Counted from the first letter of the stretch, positions 33,068-45,098 are shown. The stretch is 64,000 bases of DNA from Halichoerus grypus (GCF_964656455.1 NC_135712.1:72607239-72671238); one strand, 5' to 3'. The notes: generated by a model not told the origin, from the sequence alone. A program made the numbers and translations.

Positions 33068-34450
33068 GCCGGAGTGTGGTGACAAATAGAGATTGAGGAC
33101 CATCTCAGGGTCCTGGCACCAGGGCACAAAGACCTTATCCAAATAACCCTGGGGAATTTAAACAATTCTTTTCATCATTCATTGAATTTCTTTCCAAAAA
33201 CTTCAAATGCAGAGGTGGAACAAAAGTCGGGAGATTGTTTATAATCTCTGGTCCTTTTTTTTAAACCTTGAAGCCGAGTGAACAAAAACAATGGAGCTCA
33301 CCCCAGAAGAATGTCGGAAGTTGCATTTGGCTGTTTCACCTAAGTTCATGGGGCTGTTTAAAACTGAAGGAGGAAATATATCATGGAGTGGCATTAACAA
33401 GCACTGGTTTCCTGAGAGTTCGGCCAAGTTCAGAGGGTATTTGACACGCATGGCTTGCCACCCTCTTCTCAGGACCAGGAAAAAGGAACCACAAATATCT
33501 CATCACTAAGCCTTAGTCTCCTCATCTGAAATGGAGTGACAAGACCAACCTTGGTGTTTGAGGGTGAAAGGAGCGGGGGAGTCTGAAAGTGCTGGGTAGA
33601 CCACCAGGTGTTGTACCAAGGGCATCATTGCATCATTATAAAAGGATCTGAACTCTGCTTGGTAAGGGTGGCATATGCCAATAGCAGGAAAATTCCCTGA
33701 GATATCCATTTGGAATTTGTTCTTATTGTATTTTCCCCTCCTCGTTCTAGGTAGATAGGCCTTTTGGGTTTCCTTGTTTTAAAACTCCTTGGGCACAGGG
33801 TTGAAAGCAGGAGTTCTTCAAGATAATTCTCTCTCCCTTTCTGGCCTGGCTTTGGAGAATATGGTGCTAACCTGGGAAGGAGGCAACCGGGGAGGCTGGG
33901 GAGCAGGCACAGAGAGAGAGAATTCACGGGAGTGGGAAGAAAGTGGGCTGAAAAGGTCCTCCCAGCTTAGAAGAGAAGTGGCTTGGGTTCCAGGCCCTCA
34001 CTCCCTTCCCTCCCAGGGCCCCACAGTGGAGGCAGAGCCTTGGTGAGCCCAGGAACCCACATCTTCTGCAGATGCCGCAGCCCAGGAGTGGGTGAGCTAC
34101 TGGTCTGGATAGACCTTGAGGTGCGAGGACATCAAAAACCAGAGGCCCTTACAGCTACTCCACTCGCACACCTTGGGCCCTTCCATGTCCCCCCTGGGGG
34201 GGGGGGTGGTGCTGCAGCTGCTTCCCGGACGAGCCCCCCAGTCACTCGTGACTGAGCTGGTGAATTTCTCCACTGACCCAGGCGGGGCACTCCTAATCAG
34301 AATTAATTTATTTATAGAACAATCATGTGGCATTTCTTTCGTGCCCACAGTTATGGAATAGCACCCATTACCTGCCCCGTATAGATCACAATCCCAAATA
34401 AATGCATCCGGAAGAGACATGTCCTGAAAGAACCAGATGACATCAGGAAA
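33068..34450. other. Unassigned unique sequence
   Basis: No gene was recognised. The stretch 33150-33480 has no repeat words and reads as plain unique DNA. A G-run lies at 34196-34206. Frames of 100-107 codons lack domains. Confidence 0.4.
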
Positions 34451-34454
34451 TCAT

Positions 34455-34560
34455 TGTCCTATTTTTACCTCTGGCACTAACAAGCTCTGTGACCTTAAGT
34501 AAGTCACCTCCCCATCTGGGCCTCCATTTAGGTGTTGGTTAAATGAAGGGAACTGGACTG
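34455..34560 (+). repeat. MIR element
   Basis: GCTCTGTGACCTTAAGTAAG, TCACCTCCCCATCTGGGCC and TCCATTTAGGTGTTGGTTAA follow the MIR core. Confidence 0.75.
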
Positions 34561-35265
34561 AATTTTGGGTCCGTGTTACTGCAGATTTGGAATGGGTTTG
34601 GGCAACACGAAATAGTCATGAAACCATATTCTTAACTAAGGGTATAGTTTAGAAGCTGTTCTGGTACTGTTAATTTCCACTTCAAAAGCAATTGACTTTT
34701 TGGAAAAGCACCTTCTGCAATTGCAGAAGAAGACCCAAATAAATGTGACATTATGTCTGTTACCTGCGTAAGCAACACTTATTCATGCTCTTGTGGTCTC
34801 TCCGTTGGGATTTTGCTCTTCATGGTAACGTGTGCTTCCTGGGATTTTCATTAAAAAAAAAAAAAAAAAGCGCCTTTGAGAAAAACCCATCCTTCCATAA
34901 CCAGCTCATCTTTCACCGGGGCTGGAGCAGTGTAAACATGACCACATGAGGCTTCATGTTTATGTTTTCTCAATGACTTCCAGATCAAATTTGCTGTGTT
35001 TACAAGATGGAGACACTTTTTCTAACCACTAGTACTGCAAATTCAGATGGGGGGGTAGGTGGGGGTGATGGCCCAGCTGGGATCTCTCTGCTTCCAGTTA
35101 TCCTTGTCTCTGACAATGTCTCCATGGATGCCCCAGCAGGATGAACGCCTAGCTCAGCAGCCAACCCCCTGTAGACACTGGCTTTTCATACTCAAATCGA
35201 ACCAACATGCTCGATTATTATTATTTTCAACTTTAAGCCTCAGGCCCAGAGGTAGGATCCTGACT
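34561..35265. other. Unique sequence with 18-bp palindrome and A-run
   Basis: A perfect palindrome lies at 34712-34729. An A-run of about 18-19 bases (34852-34870) follows CATTAAA, but no retroelement or TSD was recognised. Repeat-free and possibly conserved, though untested. Confidence 0.35.
34712..34729. repeat. Perfect 18-bp palindrome
   Basis: CTTCTGCAATTGCAGAAG equals its own reverse complement. It holds two inverted TTGCAGAA-like half-sites, which could bind a dimeric factor. Confidence 0.9.
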
Positions 35266-35689
35266 ACAGAGGTAATCTTCCCTGACCCATGCTTGACAAT
35301 TGCTTTACATTTTCCCTATGTCTCTCTCAGTCCTTGCCTCATCCAAAGCCCATGAACCTCATTTTGAAGTTCCATACCAGTGTTAACCTAACTCCCAGAA
35401 GCCCCTGGGTGACCATGAGGTTTGCAGGTCATCTGTTGAGGTATCCATCGGTGACTTGCAAAGCTTCAAACGTGAAGCCTTTGAATCTTTTACGTTGAAA
35501 TAGATATATATCCCTTTAAAATAAGCATTTCACTGAAATCCCCTATGTTAGATGTTGAATGCTTATAAGAGATGGCACTTTGACCATGGAGATGGCACCC
35601 CGACTAGCTGTCACAGTGTCCTTGTAGGGTTTTCATCAGTGGGCAGCGGGACACACTCTCTGCCACCTCTCAGGGGTGGGGGGGCACAG
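35266..35689. other. Unassigned sequence, possible L2 patch
   Basis: TCTTCCCTGACCCATGCTTG at 35276-35295 resembles L2. The rest is unassigned. Confidence 0.35.
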
Positions 35690-35830
35690 CACAGAGGAAA
35701 GAGTGGACTTGCCATCAAGAGCCTGATTCACAGTCAGGAGCTGATCCATCAGCAGCACTGCCCGGCGGTGTGACCTTGGCCCAGTCTGACTCTCTGAAGC
35801 CCAATTTCCTGTTCTGCCCTTTGCCTCCCA
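35690..35830 (+). repeat. MIR element
   Basis: GAGTGGACTTGCCATCAAGA, GGTGTGACCTTGGCCCAGTC and GAAGCCCAATTTCCTGTTC fit MIR. Confidence 0.65.
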
Positions 35831-36515
35831 GGGATGAACTGCAGCACCATGGGACATGCCAGGCACGGAAGGATATTGGACCTCATAAAACACCACGGAA
35901 GGAAGAAGGTCTGTGACCGTCAGGCTCAAGGTTCTCAGGGAGGTGGCTAAAGAGGATCAGGGATGTTGGCTGTTGCTATGCAACTGAAGTATTTGTAAAA
36001 ACAAGTTAAAATTTTTTTTAATCATTGACCATCCCTGAAACTCAGACATGAGGAGTCTGGTGTCTCTCCAGCATTCACCCTTCCCTTTTCTTGGACTCTG
36101 CCATTAGGTGGCAACTGACTGCTCTCTCTCTGGGGTTCGGTTGTCCTTGTCAACTGGACGGTTGGGCTCGGTGGTGGCTGGGGAGCCTTCCAGCCCCAGA
36201 GGGCTGCAGTGTTGCTCTGTGGTTCTCAGGCTGGTGTGTAGGAAGATGTGAAAGGATGAGAGGCGAGAAAGGGAGACTCTCTAGTTATACCTCTGCTGCA
36301 GGGTTTTTCGGAAATAAATAAGCAAATGAAAATTTTATTACCAGGACACGCAGATCTAAATCAATTTTAGTGACTGTTTTTACTAGGGGTTTTGATTTCA
36401 CCCAACATATGTATTCTTTGACTAACCCCCCCCACACACAGACCACACAGATGCGCACGTGCACATACACTTACATGCATCATGCATGCATTCTTATTTC
36501 TGCTTGCCCACCTTC
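35831..36515. other. Unassigned sequence
   Basis: A C-run and CA-rich words lie at 36425-36475. Nothing else was recognised. Confidence 0.4.
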
Positions 36516-36700
36516 GTTCCTTCTTTCCTTTATTCCTCCCTCCCTCCTCTCTTCCCCTCTCCCTCCTTTCTTCCTCCCACCCCCTTCCTCCTTTCCTCCC
36601 TTCCTCCTTTCCTTCCTTCCTTCTTTCCTTCCTTCCTTCTTTCTTCTTTTTCTTTCTTTCTTTCTTTCTTCCTTTCTTTCTTTCTTTCTTTTCTTTCTTT
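36516..36700 (+). repeat. Polypyrimidine tract, (TTCC)n grading into (TTTC)n
   Basis: About 185 bases of C and T with almost no purines. The 5' part is CCTCCC-rich, the middle is (TTCC)n, and the 3' part is a near-perfect (TTTC)n tetranucleotide run. F/L/S/P-only frames here are artefacts. Confidence 0.95.
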
Positions 36701-36934
36701 ATAGCAAGTGTCTTATTGTATGCCATTTAAAGATTTTTTTTGAAATTGAGTGACAATATTATATTTTTAAAAGCAAAATAAAAGACTTATAAAGGAAGTA
36801 GACTGTGTTCCTTTGTATTTTCATTACTGTAATCTTGTTCCTGCAACTCACACGGCAGGGAGTTTAATCAAATAATATTTTAATCAAATAATGCCTTGAC
36901 CTGGATCCGGAGATGTTTTCATAGTTCTAGCTCT
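36701..36934. other. AT-rich unassigned sequence
   Basis: It contains a short tandem duplication around AATCAAATAATATTTTAATC (36866-36892). No gene was recognised. Confidence 0.45.
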
Positions 36935-37060
36935 GATGTTAATTGCTGTGTGACCTTGGGACAGTCACTTCCCCTTTCTGGACCACAGCTGCCTCATTTG
37001 GAAAATGAAGGGGTTGAACCATAGAGTCTCTAAGGTAACTTCCAGACTTAAAGCTCTCCA
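36935..37060 (+). repeat. MIR element
   Basis: TTGCTGTGTGACCTTGGGAC, AGTCACTTCCCCTTTCTGG, GCCTCATTTGGAAAATGAAG and GGGTTGAACCATAGAG follow MIR closely. Confidence 0.8.
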
Positions 37061-37540
37061 TATAGGTGTCTCTCACTTTATGAAACTCAATATCTGAAAC
37101 AATAAATAAAATCTACCCTCCCCAAATATCTTTTTACTTATGAGAGAGGCCAATAAAGGTAGAACTGCTTGTATTTTACAAACGAATTTTGAAAAATAAC
37201 TGCTTCATTTTAGAAGTAGTTTGATTTACATGTAGCACTTCAAATTCTCTTGTACCTATAATTGGTAAAATTTTGTCTAGTTGGACATTTCAGGGATGCT
37301 TCTTTATCCCTAGCAGCTGACCTTGCCACATCCATCAGACAAATTCAGCAGAAACATCCCTGTAATGTTCAGCTGCAATCTCTAATGGATGTGATCAAAT
37401 CAGGCTTAATGTTCGCTTTGGCGAACAATCACTTGGAAAGCATGTGTTGCTTTCTCATTATCATTTTATTTCTGCCATTAGCCACATTTAAGAATATAAA
37501 TCACTACTAATATCTTTTCACAATGAAGGTTAACCCTCTC
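37061..37540. other. Unique sequence, candidate conserved non-coding element
   Basis: 37140-37540 is repeat-free. It carries an 82-codon plus-strand frame (37262-37510) with no domain, and a small perfect hairpin at 37411-37426. Its look (AT-rich, no decayed repeats) suits a conserved element, but this cannot be tested here. Confidence 0.3.
37411..37426. repeat. Perfect inverted repeat, 6-bp stem, 4-nt loop
   Basis: GTTCGC, loop TTTG, GCGAAC. It includes two CpGs in a CpG-poor region, and a GGCGAA-like E2F-type word. Confidence 0.7.
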
Positions 37541-37611
37541 ACCTCGGAGCTGATCATCAATGCAAGTGAGGAAGTGGGCCATCATGGAGGGAGGAGGGAA
37601 CACAGAGCCAA

Positions 37612-37700
37612 GGGAGCACGTGTGGTGTGACCTTGGGTAAGTCACTTCCCTCCCTGGGCCTCAATTTCCTTATATGTAAATGTGGGGTGCGTCTAGGTCT
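37612..37700 (+). repeat. MIR fragment
   Basis: GTGTGACCTTGGGTAAGTCA, CTTCCCTCCCTGGGCCTC and AATTTCCTTATATGTAAATG match the MIR core. Confidence 0.75.
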
Positions 37701-40094
37701 GGCGCTGACGTACGAGGCTGCTGTACAATAATCTCAGCAGTCACTGGGCTGTCGTGTGTGAGAAAGTTCTCCCTCCCAGCGTTTCTGATGACTGCCCCTC
37801 CCTCAGTTTATACCAGGGGATAGTGGATGTACCCACCGCGTCAGGGAAACGTGGGTCCTCAAACCCAGGAAAGCCACCGTAAGGCAGAGAGGTGGGGAGT
37901 CGGCAAGGCTTCCTCCCGACAACCTCAGCTCAAGAGCTTCCTGGGTGAATCGCCTCGAGACCTGGTTTTCCTATTTGGTCCCGCAAGAATAAGGACACGT
38001 CTGTGGGTGGGCGGGTCTTGGGGTCCTGACGGTCCTGGGCAGCTGGCCTGGCAAGAAGGCTCAACCTCCCTTTAATGGTCTAGGGAGGGCCTTCCAAGCT
38101 TTCAGAGACGCAGAAGTCCTTTTACAAAATGAAATTTAATGTGGAACATCATATGTAAAACAAAGAAAAGCAGGACCTGGCGGGCATACATTTATTTTGT
38201 AGGTTCACATTTATGACATTTATTGTAAACTCCACAAGAGTGACAAACACAAAATTTTGAGATCAGAGAAGATGGGTGACAGTGGCCGTCCTCCCAGCCT
38301 CTGCATCTGCTCAATGGCCGTGATTTATTTTGTTACGTCGTTTCCTGGTTGCAAATAGGAACTTTTTTCTGAGGGTGGCCCTGCCGTCGGGGGACAATCC
38401 TCAAGTATACAGAGAGAGCAAACGTTTTGTTCTGAGGTCGACCCTAAAATGAATTCCCTTTCTTTGAGCGGTCGGTGATGTGGCGAAGTAGTATCATTCC
38501 TGCAATAGCATGTGTAGGATTTCTTGTTTTGCTTTAAGAATATTCCTAACGATATCATAAAAATATAGATTTGACTTAACTTGTAGAATTTCTGAGTCAC
38601 TGCGTGGAATGCCTTTGGGCAGTGGACACGGAGAATTCTGGAGGCCTGAGGCGGCCTTCCTGCGGACGTGGTGAAATCTATACTCTGCCACACAGAGGCC
38701 GGGCAAGGGGCCCACGGTGAACCGCAAGCTGCTCATGTGTAAAGCCCGGTTTTAAAGCTCGGCTCTCAAATCTCCCTGGATCTCTCCGTTACCTCCCTCC
38801 TGGGGTTTCCTAGTCCCTTGGCAGAGTCTTTTTTTAATGCTCTAGCCCCCTACAGCAGGCTCCAGACCTTACCTGGAAAGATGTGTGAGGGGAAATGCAG
38901 CCTTCCCCTGGGACCACCATGGAGGGAGGCTTTGTGGTGGTCTTCAGAAGCCTCCAAGGAGAAGGCGAATCCTAGATAGGGCTGGAAGGTCCCTGGAGCT
39001 GCGTTCCCCAAACCCCCATTCTGTCCCTAGCCAGTCTCTTTCCAGGGCCAACCCTAGAGCTTCTGGACTTTATTTTTAGTAATAAAGCCAATATTTCCAT
39101 AATACTCCAGGGTGCCAAGTTGTATATTAGGCGCTGTGGGGACACAGGGATGACTTGGCCGGGGCCAGGCCCCCAGCAGCTAACAGTCAACAGAAACGTC
39201 AGCTCCTCGGCCGGTTCATCTGAAAGAGAAGCTGGGTTCATGGTGCTCCTCAAATATTATTTTCAACATTGACTCGGCTTGTCTCAAAGATCTTTTGATA
39301 CATTTTAATTCATTTTTTAAGTTCCAGTAAGATCTATTTAAATGTTCACATTCTTCTGCTCTGGCCCCCCTCCTACCTCTGAAGTGGGAGAAAGCACCCT
39401 TCAGGCCCTCGGCTCATGATTGATGGCCCGGCTCTTGCTTTGTATCCCTTGGCCTGTAGGTTTAGATCCCAGATTGTTTCAAAATGGCCAGAAGCAGTCA
39501 ACATGTGGTATCTCCAAAATCTTAGAGACACTAGGTCCCATGCTGGTAATATCATACGACTGAAGGAATTATTTAAGAAAAAATAGAATTTTGTGCTATT
39601 TGTTGGTCAAGCCTGAAGACTTTGCTTCTCGGGCAGTGAGGGTTAGAATCCCAGGAAAGCCAATTTGCAAAGGAAAAGAAGGAGAATATCTTGTTTAAGC
39701 CCATGTACTATTTCTCCCTTCCCCAGGGTCTCCCTCAGCGGAGGGGGCTGGAAGCCTTGTACATATATCCACCTCACAGCCCTGACAATCAAACTGTCTC
39801 TTAGATGAGGGGGTGGGACTTAGCAAGTGATTCTCTATCTCTGAGCCCATAGACTTGTAGGGATAGTTATAGGTGTTACAGATGTGGAAGATGAGAGGAG
39901 GTCTGTGAATAATTTTCAATATTTCAAAGAGCTTAATGGGAATTCTGCATTTGCTCGGATATGGGTTGTAGTCTCACCGAGAATCCCCCCCCCCCCAACT
40001 GCTTCTTTTTGCTTTTGGCTATGTGGTTATAGTAGGGACTACCTCCTGCAAACCAGGAGCTCTGCTGGCCAAATGGAAATGTGATGAATCATCT
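37701..40094. other. Mostly unassigned unique sequence
   Basis: No gene is seen. An antisense 122-codon frame (38693-38325) has no domain. 38100-38700 is repeat-free. A C-run lies at 39986-39997. Small MIR-like words occur at 39110-39150. Confidence 0.4.
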
Positions 40095-40310
40095 GAGCTT
40101 TGACAGCAGACAGATCTGGGGTCAAGCCCATGCTCAACCACTTCCTCGCAGAATGACTTTGATGGAGCTACCCAATGTCTCTGAACCTCTATTTTCTTGT
40201 CTGTAAAATAAAGACAGTAATAATACCCGTTTCACAGAGTTGTTGGGGTTGGTCCCTAGTAAGCCCTCGATTAAAGTTAGCTGTTACCATTAGTAGCTTT
40301 GATTAATGAA
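40095..40310 (+). repeat. MIR element
   Basis: GACAGCAGACAGATCTGGGG, TCAACCACTTCCTCGCAG, CTCTGAACCTCTATTTTCTT, GTCTGTAAAATAAAGACAGT and AATACCCGTTTCACAGAG match MIR almost end to end. Confidence 0.8.
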
Positions 40311-40349
40311 AAATGGGAAACTGAATTATTTAATAAAAGTAGCACATTG

Positions 40350-40458
40350 GTGCACATGGCTGGCTCAGTCAGTAGAGCACACGACTCTTGATCTCGGGGT
40401 CGCGAGTTCAAGCCCCATGTTGGAGGTAGAGATTACTTAAAAATAAAATCTTAAAAAA
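40350..40458 (+). mobile_element. CAN-SINE, old short subtype
   Basis: GTGCACATGGCTGGCTCAG, AGAGCACACGACTCTTGATC, GGTCGCGAGTTCAAGCCCC and GAGATTACTTAAAAATAAAA. The perfect TSD AAAAGTAGCACATTG lies at 40335-40349 and 40459-40473. Confidence 0.95.
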
Positions 40459-40473
40459 AAAAGTAGCACATTG

Positions 40474-40823
40474 ATAGGCAAAAATCTTACAAAACTTATA
40501 GCTCAGAAGGGTTGATTCTTTACACCAGGCGACAGCAAGTGTTTTGATTTTCTGTGCGACTGTGGAGGGGACCTATGTGTATGATTAAAATTTAACTGGG
40601 ACACTTTCATTTCATTCCCTTGGGCTGACTATGCATGTCTTCTGGTGTCATAAAACAAACTCAGGACCGTAGTGCAGGCCGCATGCCCCGTGGTGACCTC
40701 TTTCTAAGCCACCTCTGTGTCCTCTAGATGGGAAGCTGTTGATTGAAAAGGGCAGAACAATCCCCTCTGTCCTGATGCCTGCAGATCACATTCAATCAGG
40801 ACAGCATCCTATTGATTCAAAAG
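40474..40823. other. Unassigned sequence
   Basis: Nothing recognised. The phrase GCGACAGCAAGTGTTTTGAT, then TTCTGTGCGACTGTGG, hints at a very old hAT-type repeat. Confidence 0.35.
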
Positions 40824-40857
40824 ACACACACACACACACACACACACTCACACACAC
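40824..40857 (+). repeat. (AC)n microsatellite
   Basis: About 12 AC units, a TC interruption, then five more. Confidence 0.93.
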
Positions 40858-42882
40858 TTCCCAGCCGGTGACACCGGTGACCTGGGGAGAATGGGGGAGA
40901 TCGGAGGCCAGGGTACCTGGGAAGAAGGTTTCAATCACACCACCACCCAGTGGTGGGTGGAAGTAACGAGGGCAAATGAAGCCTGTTCTAGGATTTTGCT
41001 TAATTCTCAATAATCTCACTGCTACTCTTTATTCTTGGAGGTCTTTCTAGGCAATACGTGGAGACTCATGGTTTTTCTTCTTTTAAAAAAAATACCATGA
41101 GCCTAAAACTGCTCAAAAAATAAAGACTGTAAAAAAAAATATGTGTGTGCATGTGTGTGTGCTGAAAGCAGCACCAGGAAAAGTAAAATTTGGTTCCCAA
41201 CTTTTCTTCGCGTCAATGTTACGTGACTTGAAGGCTAGAGCTTCCGATTTCCCTATTTATCGAGTCTGTGTGGAAATTTCCTGAGGAATGCCAGGCCTCC
41301 TCCCCTCCACCCTGACCCACAGGCTCCCCAGGCTCCCTTTGCAGTAGATGCTTTCTAGAAGCTCTCTCTTAGACTTTCTTTTTTGTTGCACAAGGACGTT
41401 GCCATGAATAACAAGGTCTTTTTTCCTACAATTGAAGGCTTCAGCTTTATGACAAATGGGATAAATTCATTTTCTCCTCTAGAAGACACCGAAATGTAGT
41501 CGTTCATTGAAAGGGGCGGGGGAAATGCCCTGTTGAAATCCATTTAGTTTTAGTCCTGACTAAAATGAAAGAAATGGAGATTAACAATTCAAAAATGGAG
41601 CTGGTTAATTAAAATGAACTCCAATTGTACAACTTGCCATGCCCCTCACAGGGAATCATTTCTTTTCTGCTTGATTATGATGATGAAGACGTATTTTTTA
41701 CTGGGATAAAATGAAGTCCTTCTTATCAGAGAGAAAAACTGTTTCCCAAGGCTGGCTGTAGAAGTGTTTGCTTTTCTAGAAATAATAATAACAGAGCTTC
41801 TCAAGTGACACATTAAAGAAAGTTGCTCAACAGACCTAACTCTGTATTTGTGTGTGTTTGAATATGGGGGAAATTTTCTCACATAGGAATCTAAACTTAA
41901 TAAGCCAAATGCATTTAGATTTCTACGGTGGGAACTTTCAGAATTGTAAATACCTGAACAGGTACACAATTTCTAAGTAATTCTGATTTACTGAAGACGT
42001 ACTCAAAAAGTTCTGTGTCTGTGTCACATGATTTATTGGATATGGCGATTAGCATGCTCTCGAATTCCCCTCTTCCCAAAGGAGATGATTTATCCTTACA
42101 TGGCTAGTGCTACACAGTCATGTAGATATGACGCTGTTACTAAGCAAGACATCACCTTTTAAGAAGACCTCCCAGAGAAATGAAGTGATTGTAAAGGAAG
42201 TAGAGGGGCTGGGGCAAATAGAACTATAGGTTTTCATCTCTGGAATGATTCCAGCTCTGCAATAGGAGAGAGCAAGACTCTGTCCTAAGAGCAAACTCCA
42301 CTGGCTCCCGTGATTACAAGGGACACTCTCCAACAGGGAAGCCATTTGCCCCTGGTGCAAACCATTTTGCCCACCACCGGCCTTTGGACAACCTGCTAGT
42401 AAGGGAAAGAAAGGTTCTTTTATGTTTAAATCTCACTGCCTCTGAAACTGCCCTTCAGAAACCCTATCTTTCCCCTTCTTTCTTTTCTTGGCAACACTAA
42501 AAGTCCTTTGTAAACATCCTCCCGGAAAAGTCTCTGTAGATCTGTCTGATAAACTTCGAATGGGGGAGAGTTTAAACTCCTGTCTGAGAACAGATTAGAC
42601 GGAGAGCTTAAGAGATTATTCCCTTCAGAGAAGTAGCCGAAATCACCAAGCATGAAAAGGTGTCAAGGAGAAATAGAAATGATGTAGTCCTGGTCTTTCT
42701 ACACAGGGCTTTTTTCTGTCCCCAGAACCCAAAGTTCTTATGAGCCTTGATGCTGATCAGGAGGAAGGAAGGTCCAGGATCTTGATTCTAAATGCACAAA
42801 ATTGGGAAAGCCAAGGTGATGAAACACTAAGAGATGGGCTCAAAGTTAGAGCTAACTGACATAAAAACCACTCCAACCAAAC
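40858..42882. other. Unassigned unique sequence
   Basis: No gene is visible. 41370-42080 is repeat-free and AT-rich, with TAATTAA-type words (GGTTAATTAAAATGAACTCC near 41605) and could be regulatory. Antisense frames of 62-107 codons show no domain. Confidence 0.35.
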
Positions 42883-42898
42883 AGAAATAGCCCATTGA

Positions 42899-43013
42899 GG
42901 GGCACCTGGTTGGTTCAGTCAATAGAGTGTACGACTCTTGATCTCGGGGTCGTGAGTTCAAGCCCCACATTGGGTGTAGAGATTACTTAAAAATAAAATC
43001 ATTAAGAAAAAAA
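42899..43013 (+). mobile_element. CAN-SINE, old short subtype
   Basis: GGGGCACCTGGTTGGTTCAG, GACTCTTGATCTCGGGG, GTCGTGAGTTCAAGCCCC and GAGATTACTTAAAAATAAAA. TSD AGAAATAGCCCATTG (42883-42897) and AGAAATAGCCTATTG (43014-43028). Confidence 0.95.
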
Positions 43014-43028
43014 AGAAATAGCCTATTG

Positions 43029-43754
43029 GGTCAGAAATGCAAATTGTTTTTTTGTTTTGTTTTGTTTTTTTAAAGAATTTGTTGGTAACCCAGTTTTTTT
43101 GTTTTTTGTTTTTTTAACAAATCTGCCTGTCTCTCCTTCCTCCCATCCTTCTTCCATCATGGGCCAAAGAAAATGTATTTGTCTCTTGAAAACATTGATT
43201 TGATTTCTTCCTAAATGTAAGATTCCTAAGGAACCACATTGAAAGAGGATATGGATCCTGGCTGGTTTCAAGGACAGCTCTTTCATTCCCTCTTGTCCTA
43301 CTCCGGTTCCTTCCCCATGGACTATGGCTGGTTGCTTTATAAGCCGTCAACAGTGGGAGTTTCCAATCCCAGGAGACATTGTCAGAGACTAGATGGTGGT
43401 TACTTCAAAGTAGGGGAGATTCCTGCACTGGTTGGAAGGGGGACCAGAAAACCTCCTAGACCTTTTTCAGTTCGAAGGCCCCTCAGTCCTGTCCTAGAGG
43501 GCCCTTGTGGTTCAGAAGCAATTGGTATGAGTCAAGAAGTCAGACTCAGATCTTCACCCCTCTTCTCACCCAGAAACTCAAACAACAGGTGTGGGGACAG
43601 CAGTACGTGGGCAGTATGGTAGGCCAGGTGTTGAGTGATTGTGGAGAAGGCTGCTCTAGACAATATTAAAGCAAAATAGACAAATTGAAACCCTGCTTTT
43701 CTTCGAGTGCTGTCTCTTCAGTGAGACCGTGATTCTAAGTTCCTAAAGGACAAT
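43029..43754. other. Unassigned sequence
   Basis: T-rich stretches with GTTTTGTTTTGTTTT words (43047-43070). A 127-codon frame (43239-43622) has no domain. Confidence 0.4.
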
Positions 43755-44637
43755 GTCTATTTTTTAAAAATTAAGCTTTCTTGAGGTATGCTTGTCATAA
43801 AACCAACTGCATATATTTAAAGTGTAGAATTTGATGTTTTGACATATGCATGCGCCCATGAAACCATCACCAGAATCAGATAGTGAATATATCCATCACC
43901 TGCAAAAGTTTCCCCGTCTCCCTTTGCGATTCCGCTCAGCCCTAGGTGCCCTATCTGCCCCTCTCCCCCATCTCTAGACAGCTAGATGATTTGCCTTATG
44001 TCCCTGTAGATTAGTTTGCATCTTGTAGAATGTCATATAAATGGAATCATAAAGGAATTACTCCTTTTTTTTTTCTGGCTTCTTTCACTCAGCATGATTA
44101 TTTTGAGATGCACCCTTGTTGTTGTATATATCAGTAACTTACTCCATTTTATTGCTGAGTAGGAATCTATTGGATAGAAATACTACAATTTGTTTATACA
44201 TTCACTTATTGATAGACCTTTCTACTGTTTCCAGCTTTTGGCTCTTACAAAGAAAGCTGCCTTGAACACTCAGGTATAAGTCTTTGTATGGACATATGCT
44301 TTTATTTCTTTTGGGTAAATACCTGGGAGTGGAATGGCTGGGTCATATGTTAAGCATATGTTTAAGAAATTGTTTTCTAAAATGTTTTTACCGTTTTACA
44401 TTCTCATCAGTGGAGTGTGAGAGTTCTGGTTGCTCCACATCCTTGCCAGCACTCGATATAGTTAGGTTTTTTTTGTTTTGTTTTAGACTAATTTTAGTGG
44501 GTGTGTCATGGGGACATGGTATCTCATTGTGATTTTAATTTTTGTTTCCCTAATGACAGATGATATATATCTTTTCATGGGTTGCTTGCCATCTATATTC
44601 TTCTTGGACAAAGCATCTGTTTAAATCTTTTGCCCAT

Positions 44638-44848
44638 GGGGCACCTGGGTGGCTCAGTCATTAAGCGTCTGCCTTCAGCTCAGGTCATGATCCCAGGGTC
44701 CTGGGATCGAGCCCCGCATCGGGCTCCCTGCTCTGCGGGAAGCCTGCTTCTCCCTCTCCCACTCCCCCTGCTTGTGTTCCCTCTCTCACTGTCTCTCTCT
44801 CTGTCAAATAAATAAAATCTTAAAAAAAAAAAAAGAAATTAAAAAAAT
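44638..44848 (+). mobile_element. CAN-SINE, full length, nested in L1
   Basis: Complete and little diverged, with the CT-rich body and AATAAAATCTT tail plus A-run. The perfect TSD AAATCTTTTGCCCAT lies at 44623-44637 and 44849-44863. Confidence 0.97.
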
Positions 44849-44911
44849 AAATCTTTTGCCCATTGGTAATTGGTTTGTTTGTTTTCCTATTATTGAGTTT
44901 TAAAAGTTTTT

Positions 44912-45098
44912 ATTTTTAAAATTTTAAAAAAGATTTTATTTATTTATTTGAGAGAGAGCACAAGTGGGGGGACGGTCAGAGGGAGAAGCAGACTCCCTGC
45001 TGAGCAGGGAGCCTGATGCAGGCCTCGATCCTGGGACTCCAGGATCATGACCTGAGCTGAAGGCAGATGCCCAACTGACTGAGCCATCCAGGCACTCC
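44912..45098 (-). mobile_element. CAN-SINE, antisense, nested in L1
   Basis: AAAGATTTTATTTATTTATT, GAGAGAGAGCACAAGTGGGG and GAGCCATCCAGGCACTCC. The perfect 17-bp TSD GAGTTTTAAAAGTTTTT lies at 44895-44911 and 45099-45115. Confidence 0.96.

Noticed and set aside
34852..34870. A-run after CATTAAA as the end of a second processed pseudogene
   Set aside because: No upstream gene similarity and no flanking duplication could be found.
36367..36753. K/E/R-rich and F/L/S/P-rich frames on opposite strands
   Set aside because: They are products of the (TTCC)n/(TTTC)n tract.
37262..37510. 82-codon frame that looks protein-like at first sight
   Set aside because: No family recognised and no flanking splice pattern. 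A conserved non-coding block is at least as likely.
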